A stretch of 64,000 nt of DNA from JAWWPG01 sp033850885 (GTDB taxonomy: Bacteria > Actinomycetota > Actinomycetes > Propionibacteriales > Nocardioidaceae), in NCBI GenBank assembly GCA_033850885.1, contig JAWWPG010000010.1:1-64000 (forward strand). The letters are read 5' to 3'. The notes under the pieces were generated by a model that was given only the letters and a program-made list of their open reading frames with translations, did no database searches and was not told the DNA's origin. Positions 47,256-55,329 of this stretch are shown here, one piece after another. Positions within the stretch are counted from its first letter, which is position 1. Every line of letters starts with the position of its first letter. Position numbers and translations under genes: made by a program.

Positions 47256-48494
47256 GTGAAGGTGCTCCTGCTCGGCGGTGGCGGGCGCGAGCACGCGATC
47301 GCGCGCGCGCTCGCCCGCGACCCGGGCGTGACCGCTCTGCACGTGGTCCCCGGCAACCCCGGCATCGCCTCGCTCGCCACGCTGCATGACGGCGACATCC
47401 TCGACGGTACGGCGATGGCTGACCTGGCGAGTGGGCTCGGCGTCGACCTCGTGGTGGTGGGCCCGGAGGCTCCACTGGTGGCGGGCGTCGCGGATGCCCT
47501 ACGGGACAAGGGGATCGCCACGTTCGGACCTGGTCGCGAGGCGGCGGCCATCGAGGGTTCGAAGGCGTTCGCGAAGGAAGTCATGGCGGCTGCCGGCATC
47601 CCCACGGCGATGGCCTACGTGTGCGAGACCTCCGACGAGGTCGCGGTGGCGCTTGACGCGTTCGGCCCGCCGTACGTCGTGAAGGACGACGCTCTCGCGG
47701 CCGGCAAGGGCGTCGTGGTGACCACTGACCGCGAGAGCGCCCTTGAGCACGCCGCGTCGTGCGGACGCGTGGTGGTGGAGGCGTACCTCGACGGGGCGGA
47801 GGTGTCGCTCTTCGCGATCTGTGACGGCACGTCCGTGCTGCCGATGTTGCCGGCGCAGGACTTCAAGCGGCTGCGCGACGGCGACGAGGGGCCGAACACC
47901 GGGGGCATGGGCGCCTACGCACCCGTCGACCGGCTGCCGGAGGAGTTCGTCGACGACGTCGTGGCGAGGGTGCTCCAGCCGTGCGTCGACGAGCTCGGCC
48001 GACGCGGTACGCCGTTCGTCGGCCTGCTGTATGCCGGGCTGGCGCTCAGCGAACGCGGCGTGCAGGTCGTGGAGTTCAACGCTCGCTTCGGTGACCCCGA
48101 GACACAGCCTCTGCTCGAGCTTCTCCGGACCCCGCTCGCCGGGGTGTTGATGGCGGCGGCCAAGGGCCGGCTGAACCGGGTGGACGACCTGCGCTGGAGT
48201 TCTGGAGCCGCTGTGTCCGTCGTGATGGCGGCCGCGGGTTACCCGGCGTCCCCGCGAGGGGGCGACCACATCCACGGGGTGGAAGCCGCCGAGGAGCTGG
48301 ACGGCGTGGTCGTCATCCAAGCCGGAACCGCAACCGATGACGAGGGAGCGCTGGTGACGTCAGGCGGCCGGGTGCTCGCCGTGACCGCGACGGCTCCTTC
48401 CGTGCGGGAGGCCAGGGCTCGCGCCTACTCCGGCGTCGACCGCATCTCGTTCGATGGCGCGCACTGGCGTACCGACATCGCCGCCGACGGGTGA
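47256..48494 (+). CDS. purD: Phosphoribosylamine-glycine ligase (GAR synthetase)
   Basis: This 412-residue ATP-grasp enzyme of purine synthesis joins glycine to phosphoribosylamine. It begins MKVLLLGGGGREHAIA and has VVGPEAPLVAG, VKDDALAAGKGVVV (ATP-binding Lys), NTGGMGAYAP and VVEFNARFGDPETQ. GTG 47256 is the start. It forms an operon with purA. A dense palindromic repeat block begins within a base of its stop. Confidence 0.97.
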   Translation: MKVLLLGGGGREHAIARALARDPGVTALHVVPGNPGIASLATLHDGDILDGTAMADLASGLGVDLVVVGPEAPLVAGVADALRDKGIATFGPGREAAAIEGSKAFAKEVMAAAGIPTAMAYVCETSDEVAVALDAFGPPYVVKDDALAAGKGVVVTTDRESALEHAASCGRVVVEAYLDGAEVSLFAICDGTSVLPMLPAQDFKRLRDGDEGPNTGGMGAYAPVDRLPEEFVDDVVARVLQPCVDELGRRGTPFVGLLYAGLALSERGVQVVEFNARFGDPETQPLLELLRTPLAGVLMAAAKGRLNRVDDLRWSSGAAVSVVMAAAGYPASPRGGDHIHGVEAAEELDGVVVIQAGTATDDEGALVTSGGRVLAVTATAPSVREARARAYSGVDRISFDGAHWRTDIAADG

Positions 48495-48550
48495 GGGGCC
48501 GCGTGCCGCTGTTGGGGCCGCGTGCCGCTGTTGGGGCCGCGTGCTTGAGT
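48495..48550. repeat. 19-bp tandem repeat after purD
   Basis: GGGGCCGCGTGCCGCTGTT occurs at 48495-48513 and exactly again at 48514-48532. A third unit at 48533 diverges after 12 bases. Confidence 0.85.
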
Positions 48551-48561
48551 GGGCCGCGTGT

Positions 48562-48699
48562 TTGGGTGGTGCACCACCCAAGCGGCCCCGGAGCCACCCA
48601 GATCTGGGTGGCTTGAGGGCAACCTGAGTGGTGCACCACCGAATCGGCCCTGGAGCTGGTGCGGGCGCTGCGTGTTTGAGTGGTGCACCACCCAAACAC
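48562..48699. repeat. Cluster of GGTGCACC palindromes between purD and purB
   Basis: Three GTGGTGCACCAC palindromes lie about 60 bp apart: a 20-bp perfect one TTGGGTGGTGCACCACCCAA (48562-48581), one at 48628-48639, and a 28-bp near-palindrome at 48672-48699. A perfect palindrome GCCACCCAGATCTGGGTGGC lies at 48593-48612. No gene was seen here; short frames repeating Val-His-His come from the repeats. Confidence 0.8.
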
Positions 48700-48780
48700 C
48701 CAAACTCGGGTGGGCAGCCATCAGGCACGTGCAGGGGGCGCTTCGGGGGCTGGCGGGGCGACGTGCGGGACAATGAAGGC

Positions 48781-50205
48781 GTGACCGAGATCGCGAACGT
48801 GCTCGCCTCGCGCTACGCGTCGACCGCGATGCGCGCGATCTGGTCACCGACGCACAAAGTCGTAGCGGAGCGCCGGCTGTGGCTGGCCGTCCTGCGGGCG
48901 CAGCGCGAGCTGGGGGTCGACGTACCCGACGGGGTGATCGACGACTACGAGCGGGTCGTCGACGACGTCGACCTCGGGTCCGTCGCGGCCCGTGAGCGGG
49001 AGACACGGCACGACGTCAAGGCGCGGATCGACGAGTTCAGCGCCCTGGCAGGGCACGAGCACATCCACAAGGGCATGACGAGCCGCGACCTGACGGAGAA
49101 CGTCGAGCAGATGCAGATCCGCGACGCTCTCGTGCTCGTGCGCGCCAGCATGGTGGCGACCATCGCCCGCCTCGGCGAGCTCGCGGCGCAGTACCGGGAG
49201 CTGGTGATCACCGGCCGCTCGCACAACGTCGCGGCGCAGGCCACGACGCTCGGCAAGCGGTTCGCGACCATCGCCGACGAGATGTTCGTTGCGCTGGAGC
49301 GCCTCGATGACCTGGTCGAGCGCTACCCGCTGCGGGGCATCAAGGGTCCGATGGGTACGTCGCAGGACCAGCTCGACCTCGTCGACGGATCGCTCGAGAA
49401 GCTGGCGGAGCTCGAGCGCAGAGTGGCGCGTCACCTCGGTTTCGAGCGCGTGCTCACGAGCGTCGGCCAGGTCTACCCGCGCTCGCTCGACGTCGATGTG
49501 GTGTCCGCGCTGGTGCAGGCGGTGGCCGGGCCAGGCAACCTCGCGACCACGATCCGGCTGATGGCCGGCCACGAGCTGGTCACCGAGGGGTTCCAGGCCG
49601 GGCAGGTCGGGTCGAGCGCGATGCCCCACAAGATGAACACGCGGTCCTGCGAGCGGGTCAACGGGCTTGCCGTCGTCCTGCGCGGGCACCTCTCCATGGT
49701 GAGTGAGCTGTCCGGCGCCCAGTGGAACGAAGGTGACGTCTCCTGCTCGGTGGTCCGCCGGGTGGCGCTGCCGGACGCGTTCTTCGCCACCGACGGGTTG
49801 TTCGAGACGTTCCTCACGGTGCTCGCCGAGTTCGGCGTCTTCCCCGCGGTGGTGCAGCGCGAGCTCGACCGCTACCTGCCCTTCCTTGCGACCACCAAGG
49901 TGCTCGTCGCCTCGGTACGACGAGGGGTTGGCCGCGAGGTCGCACATGACGTCATCAGGGAGCACGCGGTCTCAGTGGCCCTCGAGATGCGGGAGACGGG
50001 CGCCGAAAGCAACGACCTCCTGGTCCGGCTGGCCGCGGACGACCGGTTGCGCCTGAGCTCCGAAGACGTGGGCACCTTGATGGCGGAACCGCTGACCTTC
50101 ACCGGCGCCGCCGTTGCCCAGGTGGACGCCGTACTTGCCAGGATCGAGAAGCTGGTCGCCGACAACCCCGAGGCGGCCGGCTACCGTCCTGGCGCCATCG
50201 TGTGA
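48781..50205 (+). CDS. purB: Adenylosuccinate lyase
   Basis: This 474-residue fumarase/aspartase-superfamily enzyme cleaves SAICAR to AICAR and adenylosuccinate to AMP. It has TSRDLTENVEQMQ, TGRSHNVAAQATTLGKRFA and the signature loop GSSAMPHKMNTRSCERV. GTG 48781 is chosen; the upstream frame runs through repeats. The length is normal for actinobacterial PurB. Confidence 0.96.
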   Translation: MTEIANVLASRYASTAMRAIWSPTHKVVAERRLWLAVLRAQRELGVDVPDGVIDDYERVVDDVDLGSVAARERETRHDVKARIDEFSALAGHEHIHKGMTSRDLTENVEQMQIRDALVLVRASMVATIARLGELAAQYRELVITGRSHNVAAQATTLGKRFATIADEMFVALERLDDLVERYPLRGIKGPMGTSQDQLDLVDGSLEKLAELERRVARHLGFERVLTSVGQVYPRSLDVDVVSALVQAVAGPGNLATTIRLMAGHELVTEGFQAGQVGSSAMPHKMNTRSCERVNGLAVVLRGHLSMVSELSGAQWNEGDVSCSVVRRVALPDAFFATDGLFETFLTVLAEFGVFPAVVQRELDRYLPFLATTKVLVASVRRGVGREVAHDVIREHAVSVALEMRETGAESNDLLVRLAADDRLRLSSEDVGTLMAEPLTFTGAAVAQVDAVLARIEKLVADNPEAAGYRPGAIV

Positions 50206-50230
50206 ATGCGGCTCCACCCGGCGCCCCGCG

Positions 50231-50269
50231 CCCCACCCCCGCGCCCCACCCCCGCGCCCCACCCCCGCG
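50231..50269. repeat. 13-bp tandem repeat, three exact units, after purB
   Basis: CCCCACCCCCGCG is repeated three times (50231, 50244, 50257) and runs directly into family A hairpin copy 3. Exact units suggest recent slippage. Confidence 0.85.
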
Positions 50270-50332
50270 AATTGCGGGAAAGTCCACCTCGGCGACCCAC
50301 GTCGGACGTGCACTATCCCGCAATTCGCGGGG
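50263..50332. repeat. Intergenic hairpin repeat, family A, copy 3
   Basis: CCGCGAATTGCGGGAAAGTC on the left pairs with a right arm ending CCCGCAATTCGCGGGG. The loop side differs from copies 1 and 2, but both arms keep the AATT-centred ends and GTGCAC/GTCCAC motif. It lies between purB and purC and ends 17 bases before the purC start. Confidence 0.8.
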
Positions 50333-50348
50333 AGGGCAGGATAGGGGG

Positions 50349-51233
50349 ATGACGCTGCCCGTGCCTCAGCCGCCGCTCGAGATCCCGGGCGCGCGGCACT
50401 TCTACTCGGGCAAGGTTCGCGACCTCTATGAGCTCGACGACGGACACCTGCTCATGGTGGCCACCGACCGGATCTCCGCCTTCGACCACGTGCTGGCGTC
50501 CACGATCCCCGACAAGGGCGCGATCCTCACCAGGATGTCGCTGTGGTGGTACAGCCAGGTCGCCGACGTGGTGCCCAACCACGTGCTCTCCACCGACGTA
50601 CCCGACGTCGTGGATGGGCGGGCCATCATCTGCGAGCGCCTGCAGATGTACCCCGTCGAATGCGTCGCCCGCGGCTATCTCGCCGGTTCCGGGCTCGCCG
50701 ACTACCGGACCACCGGGCGTGTCTGCGGGGTCGACCTGCCCGCCGGCCTCGAGGACGGCTCACGGTTGCCTGGGCCGGTCTTCACCCCCGCGACCAAGGC
50801 CGCCCTCGGATCCCACGACGAGAACGTCTCGTACGACGCCGTCGTGACCACCGTGGGCGCCAGCGCCGCCGCCCGGCTGCGTGACCTGACGCTCGCGGTC
50901 TACGAGAGGGCGGAAGGGGTCACCCGGGACCGCGGCATCATCCTGGCGGACACGAAGCTAGAGTTCGGCCATCGCGAAGACGGGACTATCGTGCTCGCCG
51001 ACGAGGTGCTCACGCCCGACTCGTCGCGCTTCTGGCCAGCCGACAGGTGGCAGCCCGGTCGGCCGCAGCCGTCGTACGACAAGCAGTTCGTGCGCGACTG
51101 GCTGACGTCGCCCGCGTCAGGCTGGGACAGCAGGTCCGGCGAGGCTCCGCCGCCGCTGCCCGACGACGTGGTTGCGCAGACCCGGGCGACCTACGTCCAG
51201 GCCTTCGAGCGGCTCACGGGAGAGAGCTTCTGA
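50349..51233 (+). CDS. purC: SAICAR synthetase
   Basis: This 294-residue enzyme ligates aspartate to CAIR in purine synthesis. It shows FYSGKVRDLYELDDG, VATDRISAFDHVL, VECVARGYLAGSGL, ADTKLEFGH and the C-terminal SYDKQFVRDWL. ATG 50349 follows GGGGG. The last 43 bases overlap, tail to tail, the 3' end of the LuxR-type gene on the other strand. Confidence 0.97.
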   Translation: MTLPVPQPPLEIPGARHFYSGKVRDLYELDDGHLLMVATDRISAFDHVLASTIPDKGAILTRMSLWWYSQVADVVPNHVLSTDVPDVVDGRAIICERLQMYPVECVARGYLAGSGLADYRTTGRVCGVDLPAGLEDGSRLPGPVFTPATKAALGSHDENVSYDAVVTTVGASAAARLRDLTLAVYERAEGVTRDRGIILADTKLEFGHREDGTIVLADEVLTPDSSRFWPADRWQPGRPQPSYDKQFVRDWLTSPASGWDSRSGEAPPPLPDDVVAQTRATYVQAFERLTGESF

Positions 51234-52084
51234 TCCGCCCGGGCGCTTGCTTTCGAGATCCGAAGGAGAGGCGCGGCCAGACCGGTGACTCTGCCCGGTC
51301 GGGCGGAGGCGCTCGGCGCCGCTCGCCCCTGGCCGAAGAGCTTGGCAACCGCAGCGGAGCGGCTGGTGACCTCGAGACGGCCGTAGATGTTGTTGAGGTG
51401 GGTGCGCACGGTGCCTTCGGACACGCCCAGCGCTCTGGCGATCTGGATGTTGGACCGGCCGAGCGCCACCAGACCGAGGATCTCGCGCTGTCGGGGCGTC
51501 AGCTGCACGCAACATGGTGTGGCCTGGTTCGAGGTCCAGTACGCAGCCGCGAGGTGCGGTCGAAGCAGACTCAGGATGAACAGCTCGCGTTCGGTGAAGT
51601 CCGTCGCGCCACCGCGCCAGAACACGATCCGAACGCTGTGTCCAGGGCCGTCGGGCCACGAGGCACCGGTCTCCCAGCGGAACCCACTGGCGATCATGTT
51701 GTGCAGAAAGCGATAGTCCGTCTCCATCTCGCGGTCGGAGATCACATCGGACCCCCTGAAGACGGAGGTGTAGTCGCCACTCCGCTCCGGGTAGCTGCCG
51801 TGCAGCGTCCAGAAATATGGCCAGAAGGCGTCACCGCCTCTCCCATCGTCGTACCTCTCGGGCACCCCGACGGCTACCTCGTCGAGGTCATCGGTCGCTG
51901 TCTGCCAGAGATAGTGACCAAGGACGCGCCAGTCCATCCTGAGGATGTCGAGCTCGTCGCAGGGGATGAGCTCTCGCATCGCCTGCATTGCTGGTGGGGG
52001 TAGGCCAGGCTCGTCTCCGTCGGCGAGACCGCACGCATCGATGACCGCACGCATCGCCAGCACGTCCGCGGAGGACAAGGTCAT
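51191..52084 (-). CDS. LuxR-type HTH transcriptional regulator
   Basis: This 297-residue protein has a C-terminal LuxR/FixJ-type DNA-binding domain at about 194-250 (LTPRQREILGLVALGRSNIQ, then VSEGTVRTHLNNIYGRL). Its N-terminal sensor domain of about 180 residues looks PAS/GAF-like but I cannot place it. It lacks a receiver-type Asp pocket, so ligand sensing is more likely than phosphorylation. It is divergent from the acyl-CoA ligase, a candidate target. ATG 52084 is the start. The C-terminal 45 residues after the HTH are basic and partly antisense to purC. Confidence 0.85.
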   Translation of the reverse strand: MTLSSADVLAMRAVIDACGLADGDEPGLPPPAMQAMRELIPCDELDILRMDWRVLGHYLWQTATDDLDEVAVGVPERYDDGRGGDAFWPYFWTLHGSYPERSGDYTSVFRGSDVISDREMETDYRFLHNMIASGFRWETGASWPDGPGHSVRIVFWRGGATDFTERELFILSLLRPHLAAAYWTSNQATPCCVQLTPRQREILGLVALGRSNIQIARALGVSEGTVRTHLNNIYGRLEVTSRSAAVAKLFGQGRAAPSASARPGRVTGLAAPLLRISKASARADQKLSPVSRSKAWT

Positions 52085-52267
52085 ACCGGCCACAGGCTCA
52101 CCTCCACGCGACCCGAGTAGCCGAGTTCCCGGTAGTCCTGAAGATACGCACGTTGGGCGACTCCTGCCATGCCTCTGCCGAAAACTTTGTCCATTTCGCT
52201 GGTCGCCGGAAGTCGAGGTTGTCCGTGACTGGCTGACATTCCAGGTCCGGGGTGGGATAAAGGGTAG

Positions 52268-53818
52268 GTGTTCAACTTGGCGGTGATGCTCGAGGACAGC
52301 GCTCGCACGGTGCCGGACCGGGAGGCGGTCGTCTGCGGCCCGGTCCGGCTCACATATAGGGAGGTGGATGCGGCCGCCAACAAGGTGGCGAACCTGCTCG
52401 TGTCCCGCGGCATCGAGCCCGGCGACAAGGTCGCGCTGACCTGCCCAAACCTGCCGTTCTTCCCGATTGTCTACTACGGAATCCTCAAGGCGGGCGCGGT
52501 CGTCGTACCGCTCAATGTGCTCTTCAAAGCCCGGGAGGTCGCCTACCACCTCAATGACTCGGAGGCGGTCGGCTACTTCTGCTTCGAGGGACCGCCCGAC
52601 CTGCCGATGGGCAGCGAAGGCTGGCATGGCTTCGCGGAGGCTGCCGGGTGCGAGCACTTCTTCCTCGTGGAAGCCCGGCCAGGTGAGTCACCCGGGATCG
52701 ACGGTGCCGAAACGTTCGCCGCGGCCATCGAGCAGATGGGGACGACGTTCGAGACCCGGGTCACGCAGCCGGGCGACCCGGCCGTGATCTTGTACACCAG
52801 CGGCACCACGGGCCAGCCGAAGGGCGCCGAGCTCTCGCACAGCAACATCAGTCTCAACGTCCTGACGAACCACCGGCTCTTCCAGGTCGACCCTCTCGAG
52901 CCCGACACGCATTTGGTCGCGCTGCCGCTCTTCCACTCGTTCGGCCAGACCGTCCAGCTCAACGCCGGGTTCGGGGCGGGGGCCACGCTCGTGCTGCTAC
53001 CGCGGTTCGACCCGGCAACCGCGCTCGAGCTGATGGACGCCGAGGAGGTGACGTTCTTCGCCGGCGTGCCCACGATGTACTGGGGTCTGCTGGGTGCGTT
53101 GACCGAGGAGGTGAACGTCGACAAGATCGCCGGGAACCTCAGGCGTGCCATCTCCGGCGGCTCGTCCCTTCCCGTCGAGATCCTCGAACAGGTCAAGAAG
53201 CGGTTCCACATCGAGATCCTCGAGGGGTACGGGCTCTCGGAGACCTCGCCCGTCGCCACCTTCAGCCAGCTGGGTACCGAGCCGAGGCCCGGCTCCATCG
53301 GGACCCCGGTCTGGGGCGTCGAGGTCAAGCTCATCGACAACGACTGGAACACCGTCGAAGAGCCCGACACCGTGGGGGAGATCGCGATCCGCGGGCACAA
53401 CATCATGAACGGCTACTACAAGCGGCCCGAGGACACGGCGTGGGCGATCCGGGACGGGTGGTTCCGGTCCGGTGACCTAGCGCGGCGCGACAAGGACGGT
53501 TTCTACTACATCGTCGACCGGGCGAAGGACCTGATCCTTCGCGGTGGCTACAACGTCTACCCGCGAGAGGTCGAGGAAGTGCTCATGACGCACCCGGGCG
53601 TCTCGCTCGCCGCGGTGGTCGGGGTCCCGCACGACAGGCACGGCGAGGAGGTCAAAGCCTTCGTCATCCGCGAGGAAGGCACTGATCTGACCGAGGAGGA
53701 GCTCGTCACTTGGGCGAAGGACCAGATGGCCGGCTACAAGTACCCCCGGGTCGTCGAGTTCCGCGACGCGCTGCCGATGACGGCCACGGGCAAGATCCTG
53801 AAGCGCGAGCTCACCTGA
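52268..53818 (+). CDS. Long-chain-fatty-acid-CoA ligase (AMP-forming)
   Basis: This 516-residue ANL-superfamily enzyme has the P-loop YTSGTTGQPKGAELSHSN, GYGLSETSPV, GDLARRDKDGFYYIVDRAKD and the C-terminal catalytic lysine in TATGKILKRE. It activates a carboxylic acid as acyl-AMP then acyl-CoA, probably a fatty acid. GTG 52268 is the start. It is divergent from the LuxR-type regulator with a 183-base spacer, and is followed by a strong terminator. Confidence 0.93.
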   Translation: MFNLAVMLEDSARTVPDREAVVCGPVRLTYREVDAAANKVANLLVSRGIEPGDKVALTCPNLPFFPIVYYGILKAGAVVVPLNVLFKAREVAYHLNDSEAVGYFCFEGPPDLPMGSEGWHGFAEAAGCEHFFLVEARPGESPGIDGAETFAAAIEQMGTTFETRVTQPGDPAVILYTSGTTGQPKGAELSHSNISLNVLTNHRLFQVDPLEPDTHLVALPLFHSFGQTVQLNAGFGAGATLVLLPRFDPATALELMDAEEVTFFAGVPTMYWGLLGALTEEVNVDKIAGNLRRAISGGSSLPVEILEQVKKRFHIEILEGYGLSETSPVATFSQLGTEPRPGSIGTPVWGVEVKLIDNDWNTVEEPDTVGEIAIRGHNIMNGYYKRPEDTAWAIRDGWFRSGDLARRDKDGFYYIVDRAKDLILRGGYNVYPREVEEVLMTHPGVSLAAVVGVPHDRHGEEVKAFVIREEGTDLTEEELVTWAKDQMAGYKYPRVVEFRDALPMTATGKILKRELT

Positions 53819-53831
53819 GCGCCTGATCGCT

Positions 53832-53888
53832 GGGGAAACGGAGAAGGGCCGGGCATATCGCCGATACCCGGCCCTTCTCTGTTTCCCC
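53832..53888 (+). terminator. Long hairpin terminator after the acyl-CoA ligase
   Basis: A 22-bp stem (53832-53853 with 53867-53888, one mismatch) has core GAGAAGGGCCGGG and a 13-base loop, 14 bases beyond the stop. The right arm contains GTTTCCCC. Very likely intrinsic termination. Confidence 0.85.
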
Positions 53889-54035
53889 CGCTCTCCGTCC
53901 GAGGGCGCTGGCTGCTCCCCCGAGCCGACAGCTCCTCGGTCCACCCTGACGGGGTGGCGCGACGGAGATCGGATCCGTGAAGATGCGTTCACCTATCTAG
54001 ACGCCGCGGGCAGCACTTTGGTTGCACCCGGACCC

Positions 54036-54058
54036 AGATATTTCTACGCAGATATTTC
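54036..54058 (+). promoter_or_regulatory. Direct repeats before purS
   Basis: AGATATTTC occurs at 54036-54044 and 54050-54058, 14 bp apart, in an otherwise GC-rich stretch, 55 bases before the purS start. These could be activator or repressor half-sites for the purSQ promoter. Confidence 0.4.
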
Positions 54059-54112
54059 GGTGGCCTTAGGATTGTCCTGCCAAGAAGCCTCACACCCGCC
54101 GAGGGAGCAGCC

Positions 54113-54361
54113 GTGGCACGCGTCGTTGTCGACGTCATGTTGAAGCCGGAGATCCTCGACCCGCAGGGCAAGGCCGTTCATGGCGCGCTGCCGCGGCTCG
54201 GTTTCGGCGGGGTGCTCGGGGTCCGCCAGGGCAAACGGTTCGAGCTCGAGCTCGAGGGCGACGCGACACCCGAGCGGTTGGCCGAGGTGGCCCGGGTCGC
54301 GCAGACCCTGCTGAGCAACCCGGTCATCGAGACCTACACCGTGCGGGTGGAGGACCTGTGA
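54113..54361 (+). CDS. purS: FGAM synthase subunit PurS
   Basis: This 82-residue protein bridges PurQ and PurL in the three-part phosphoribosylformylglycinamidine synthase of Gram-positive bacteria. It has VVVDVMLKPEILDPQGKAVH, LGFGGVLGVRQGKRFELEL and NPVIETYTV. GTG 54113 follows GAGGGAG. It overlaps purQ by GTGA. purL is not in this window. Confidence 0.96.
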   Translation: MARVVVDVMLKPEILDPQGKAVHGALPRLGFGGVLGVRQGKRFELELEGDATPERLAEVARVAQTLLSNPVIETYTVRVEDL

Positions 54362-55029
54362 GGATCGGCGTCGTCACGTTCCCCGGCTCGCTCGACGACC
54401 CCGACGCCCGACGGGCCGCGTCCCTCGCCGGCGCCGAAGCGGTCCCGCTATGGCATGGCGACCACGACCTGTGCGGGGTCGATGCCATCGTGCTCCCGGG
54501 TGGTTTCTCGTACGGCGACTACCTGCGGTGCGGCGCGATCGCCCGCTTCGCTCCCGTGATGACGGAGGTGGTGGAGGCTGCCGGGCGCGGGATGCCCGTG
54601 CTCGGCATCTGCAACGGTTTCCAGATCTTGTGCGAGTCCCACCTGCTCCCCGGTGCCCTCATCCGCAATGACCACCGCAGGTTCGTCTGCCGCGACCAGC
54701 GGCTGCGGGTCGAGTGCACAACAACCTCCTGGACGTCCGCGTACGACATCGGCCAGGAGATCACCATCCCGCTCAAGAACATGGAAGGCGAGTACGTCGC
54801 GGCCGAGGCGACCCTTGACGAGCTCGAGGGTGAGGGCCGGGTGGTGGCTCGCTACATCGACGTCAACCCCAACGGGTCGATGCGCGACATCGCCGGCATC
54901 TGCAACGCCCGTGGGAACGTGGTCGGGCTGATGCCGCACCCCGAGCACGCCGTCGACGAGCTCACCGGTCCCGGCACCGACGGACTCGGGTTCTTCACGT
55001 CGGTCCTGAAGGAGCTCGCCGGACGCTGA
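54358..55029 (+). CDS. purQ: FGAM synthase glutaminase subunit PurQ
   Basis: This 223-residue class I glutamine amidotransferase has the nucleophile Cys85 in VLGICNGFQIL, LPGGFSYGDYLR and the catalytic His/Glu in MPHPEHAVD. It feeds ammonia to PurL, which converts FGAR to FGAM. GTG 54358 overlaps purS. The kdp genes follow directly where purL often lies in related genomes. Confidence 0.97.
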   Translation: MRIGVVTFPGSLDDPDARRAASLAGAEAVPLWHGDHDLCGVDAIVLPGGFSYGDYLRCGAIARFAPVMTEVVEAAGRGMPVLGICNGFQILCESHLLPGALIRNDHRRFVCRDQRLRVECTTTSWTSAYDIGQEITIPLKNMEGEYVAAEATLDELEGEGRVVARYIDVNPNGSMRDIAGICNARGNVVGLMPHPEHAVDELTGPGTDGLGFFTSVLKELAGR

Positions 55030-55054
55030 GGGCGGCGTCGTCCCCCTGGTCCGC

Positions 55055-55069
55055 GCGAGCTTCGCTCGC
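55055..55069 (+). terminator. Small hairpin between purQ and kdp
   Basis: GCGAGC-TTC-GCTCGC (6-bp stem) sits 26 bases after the purQ stop. It may end purSQ transcription before the kdp promoter. No T tract. Confidence 0.4.
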
Positions 55070-55070
55070 C

Positions 55071-55120
55071 CGTCAACCGCGCGTCAACGAAACCTGCGAG
55101 GGCGTGAACAACACGTCAAC
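55071..55120 (+). promoter_or_regulatory. CGTCAAC repeats upstream of kdp, candidate KdpE sites
   Basis: CGTCAAC occurs at 55071, 55082 (11 bp later) and 55114 (about three turns later). Direct repeats at one-turn spacing are typical of OmpR-family response regulators such as KdpE, encoded in this operon. Binding is inferred. Confidence 0.5.
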
Positions 55121-55159
55121 GCATGCGGTCCGAGCTTTTCCGCTGGTCAGAATGACGGA

Positions 55160-55243
55160 GTGACCGATGTGTGGTTCGTCCTTCTCATGCTTGCCGTCTT
55201 CGCGTTCCTGGCCCTCGTGGTCAAGGGGGTGGAGCGGCTGTGA
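55160..55243 (+). CDS. Tiny membrane protein upstream of kdpF
   Basis: This 27-residue ORF starts at GTG 55160 and stops at 55243. It is a single hydrophobic helix (WFVLLMLAVFAFLALVV) ending in basic KGVERL. It overlaps kdpF by GTGA, so it should be translationally coupled to it. It is distinct from KdpF, which follows. It may be a second small subunit stabilising the Kdp complex, or a leader peptide. From memory, similar ORFs precede kdpF in other actinobacteria; this was not checked. Confidence 0.65.
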   Translation: MTDVWFVLLMLAVFAFLALVVKGVERL

Positions 55244-55329
55244 ACGCGGAGAACGTCGTCGGGCTCATCCTGGCGGTGCTGATCGCCGGGTTCCTGGTCG
55301 TCGCGCTGCTCTTTCCGGAGCGGTTCTAG
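55240..55329 (+). CDS. kdpF: Potassium-transporting ATPase subunit KdpF
   Basis: This 29-residue peptide has one membrane helix, starts MNAENVVGLILAVLIAGFLV and ends with the typical FPERF. KdpF stabilises the KdpABC complex. GTG 55240 overlaps the preceding tiny ORF, and its TAG abuts the kdpA ATG. Confidence 0.9.
   Translation: MNAENVVGLILAVLIAGFLVVALLFPERF

Noticed and set aside
48495..48699. Possible CRISPR array
   Set aside because: The 19-bp units are head to tail without unique spacers, the palindromes differ in flanks, and no cas genes are near.
48313..48773. Frames rich in Val-His-His and Cys-Thr-Thr between purD and purB
   Set aside because: They come from the GGTGCACC palindromes and appear in several frames on both strands.
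50231..50269. Possible replication iterons
   Set aside because: Only three 13-bp GC-rich units with no AT-rich zone or initiator gene; slippage repeat is simpler.
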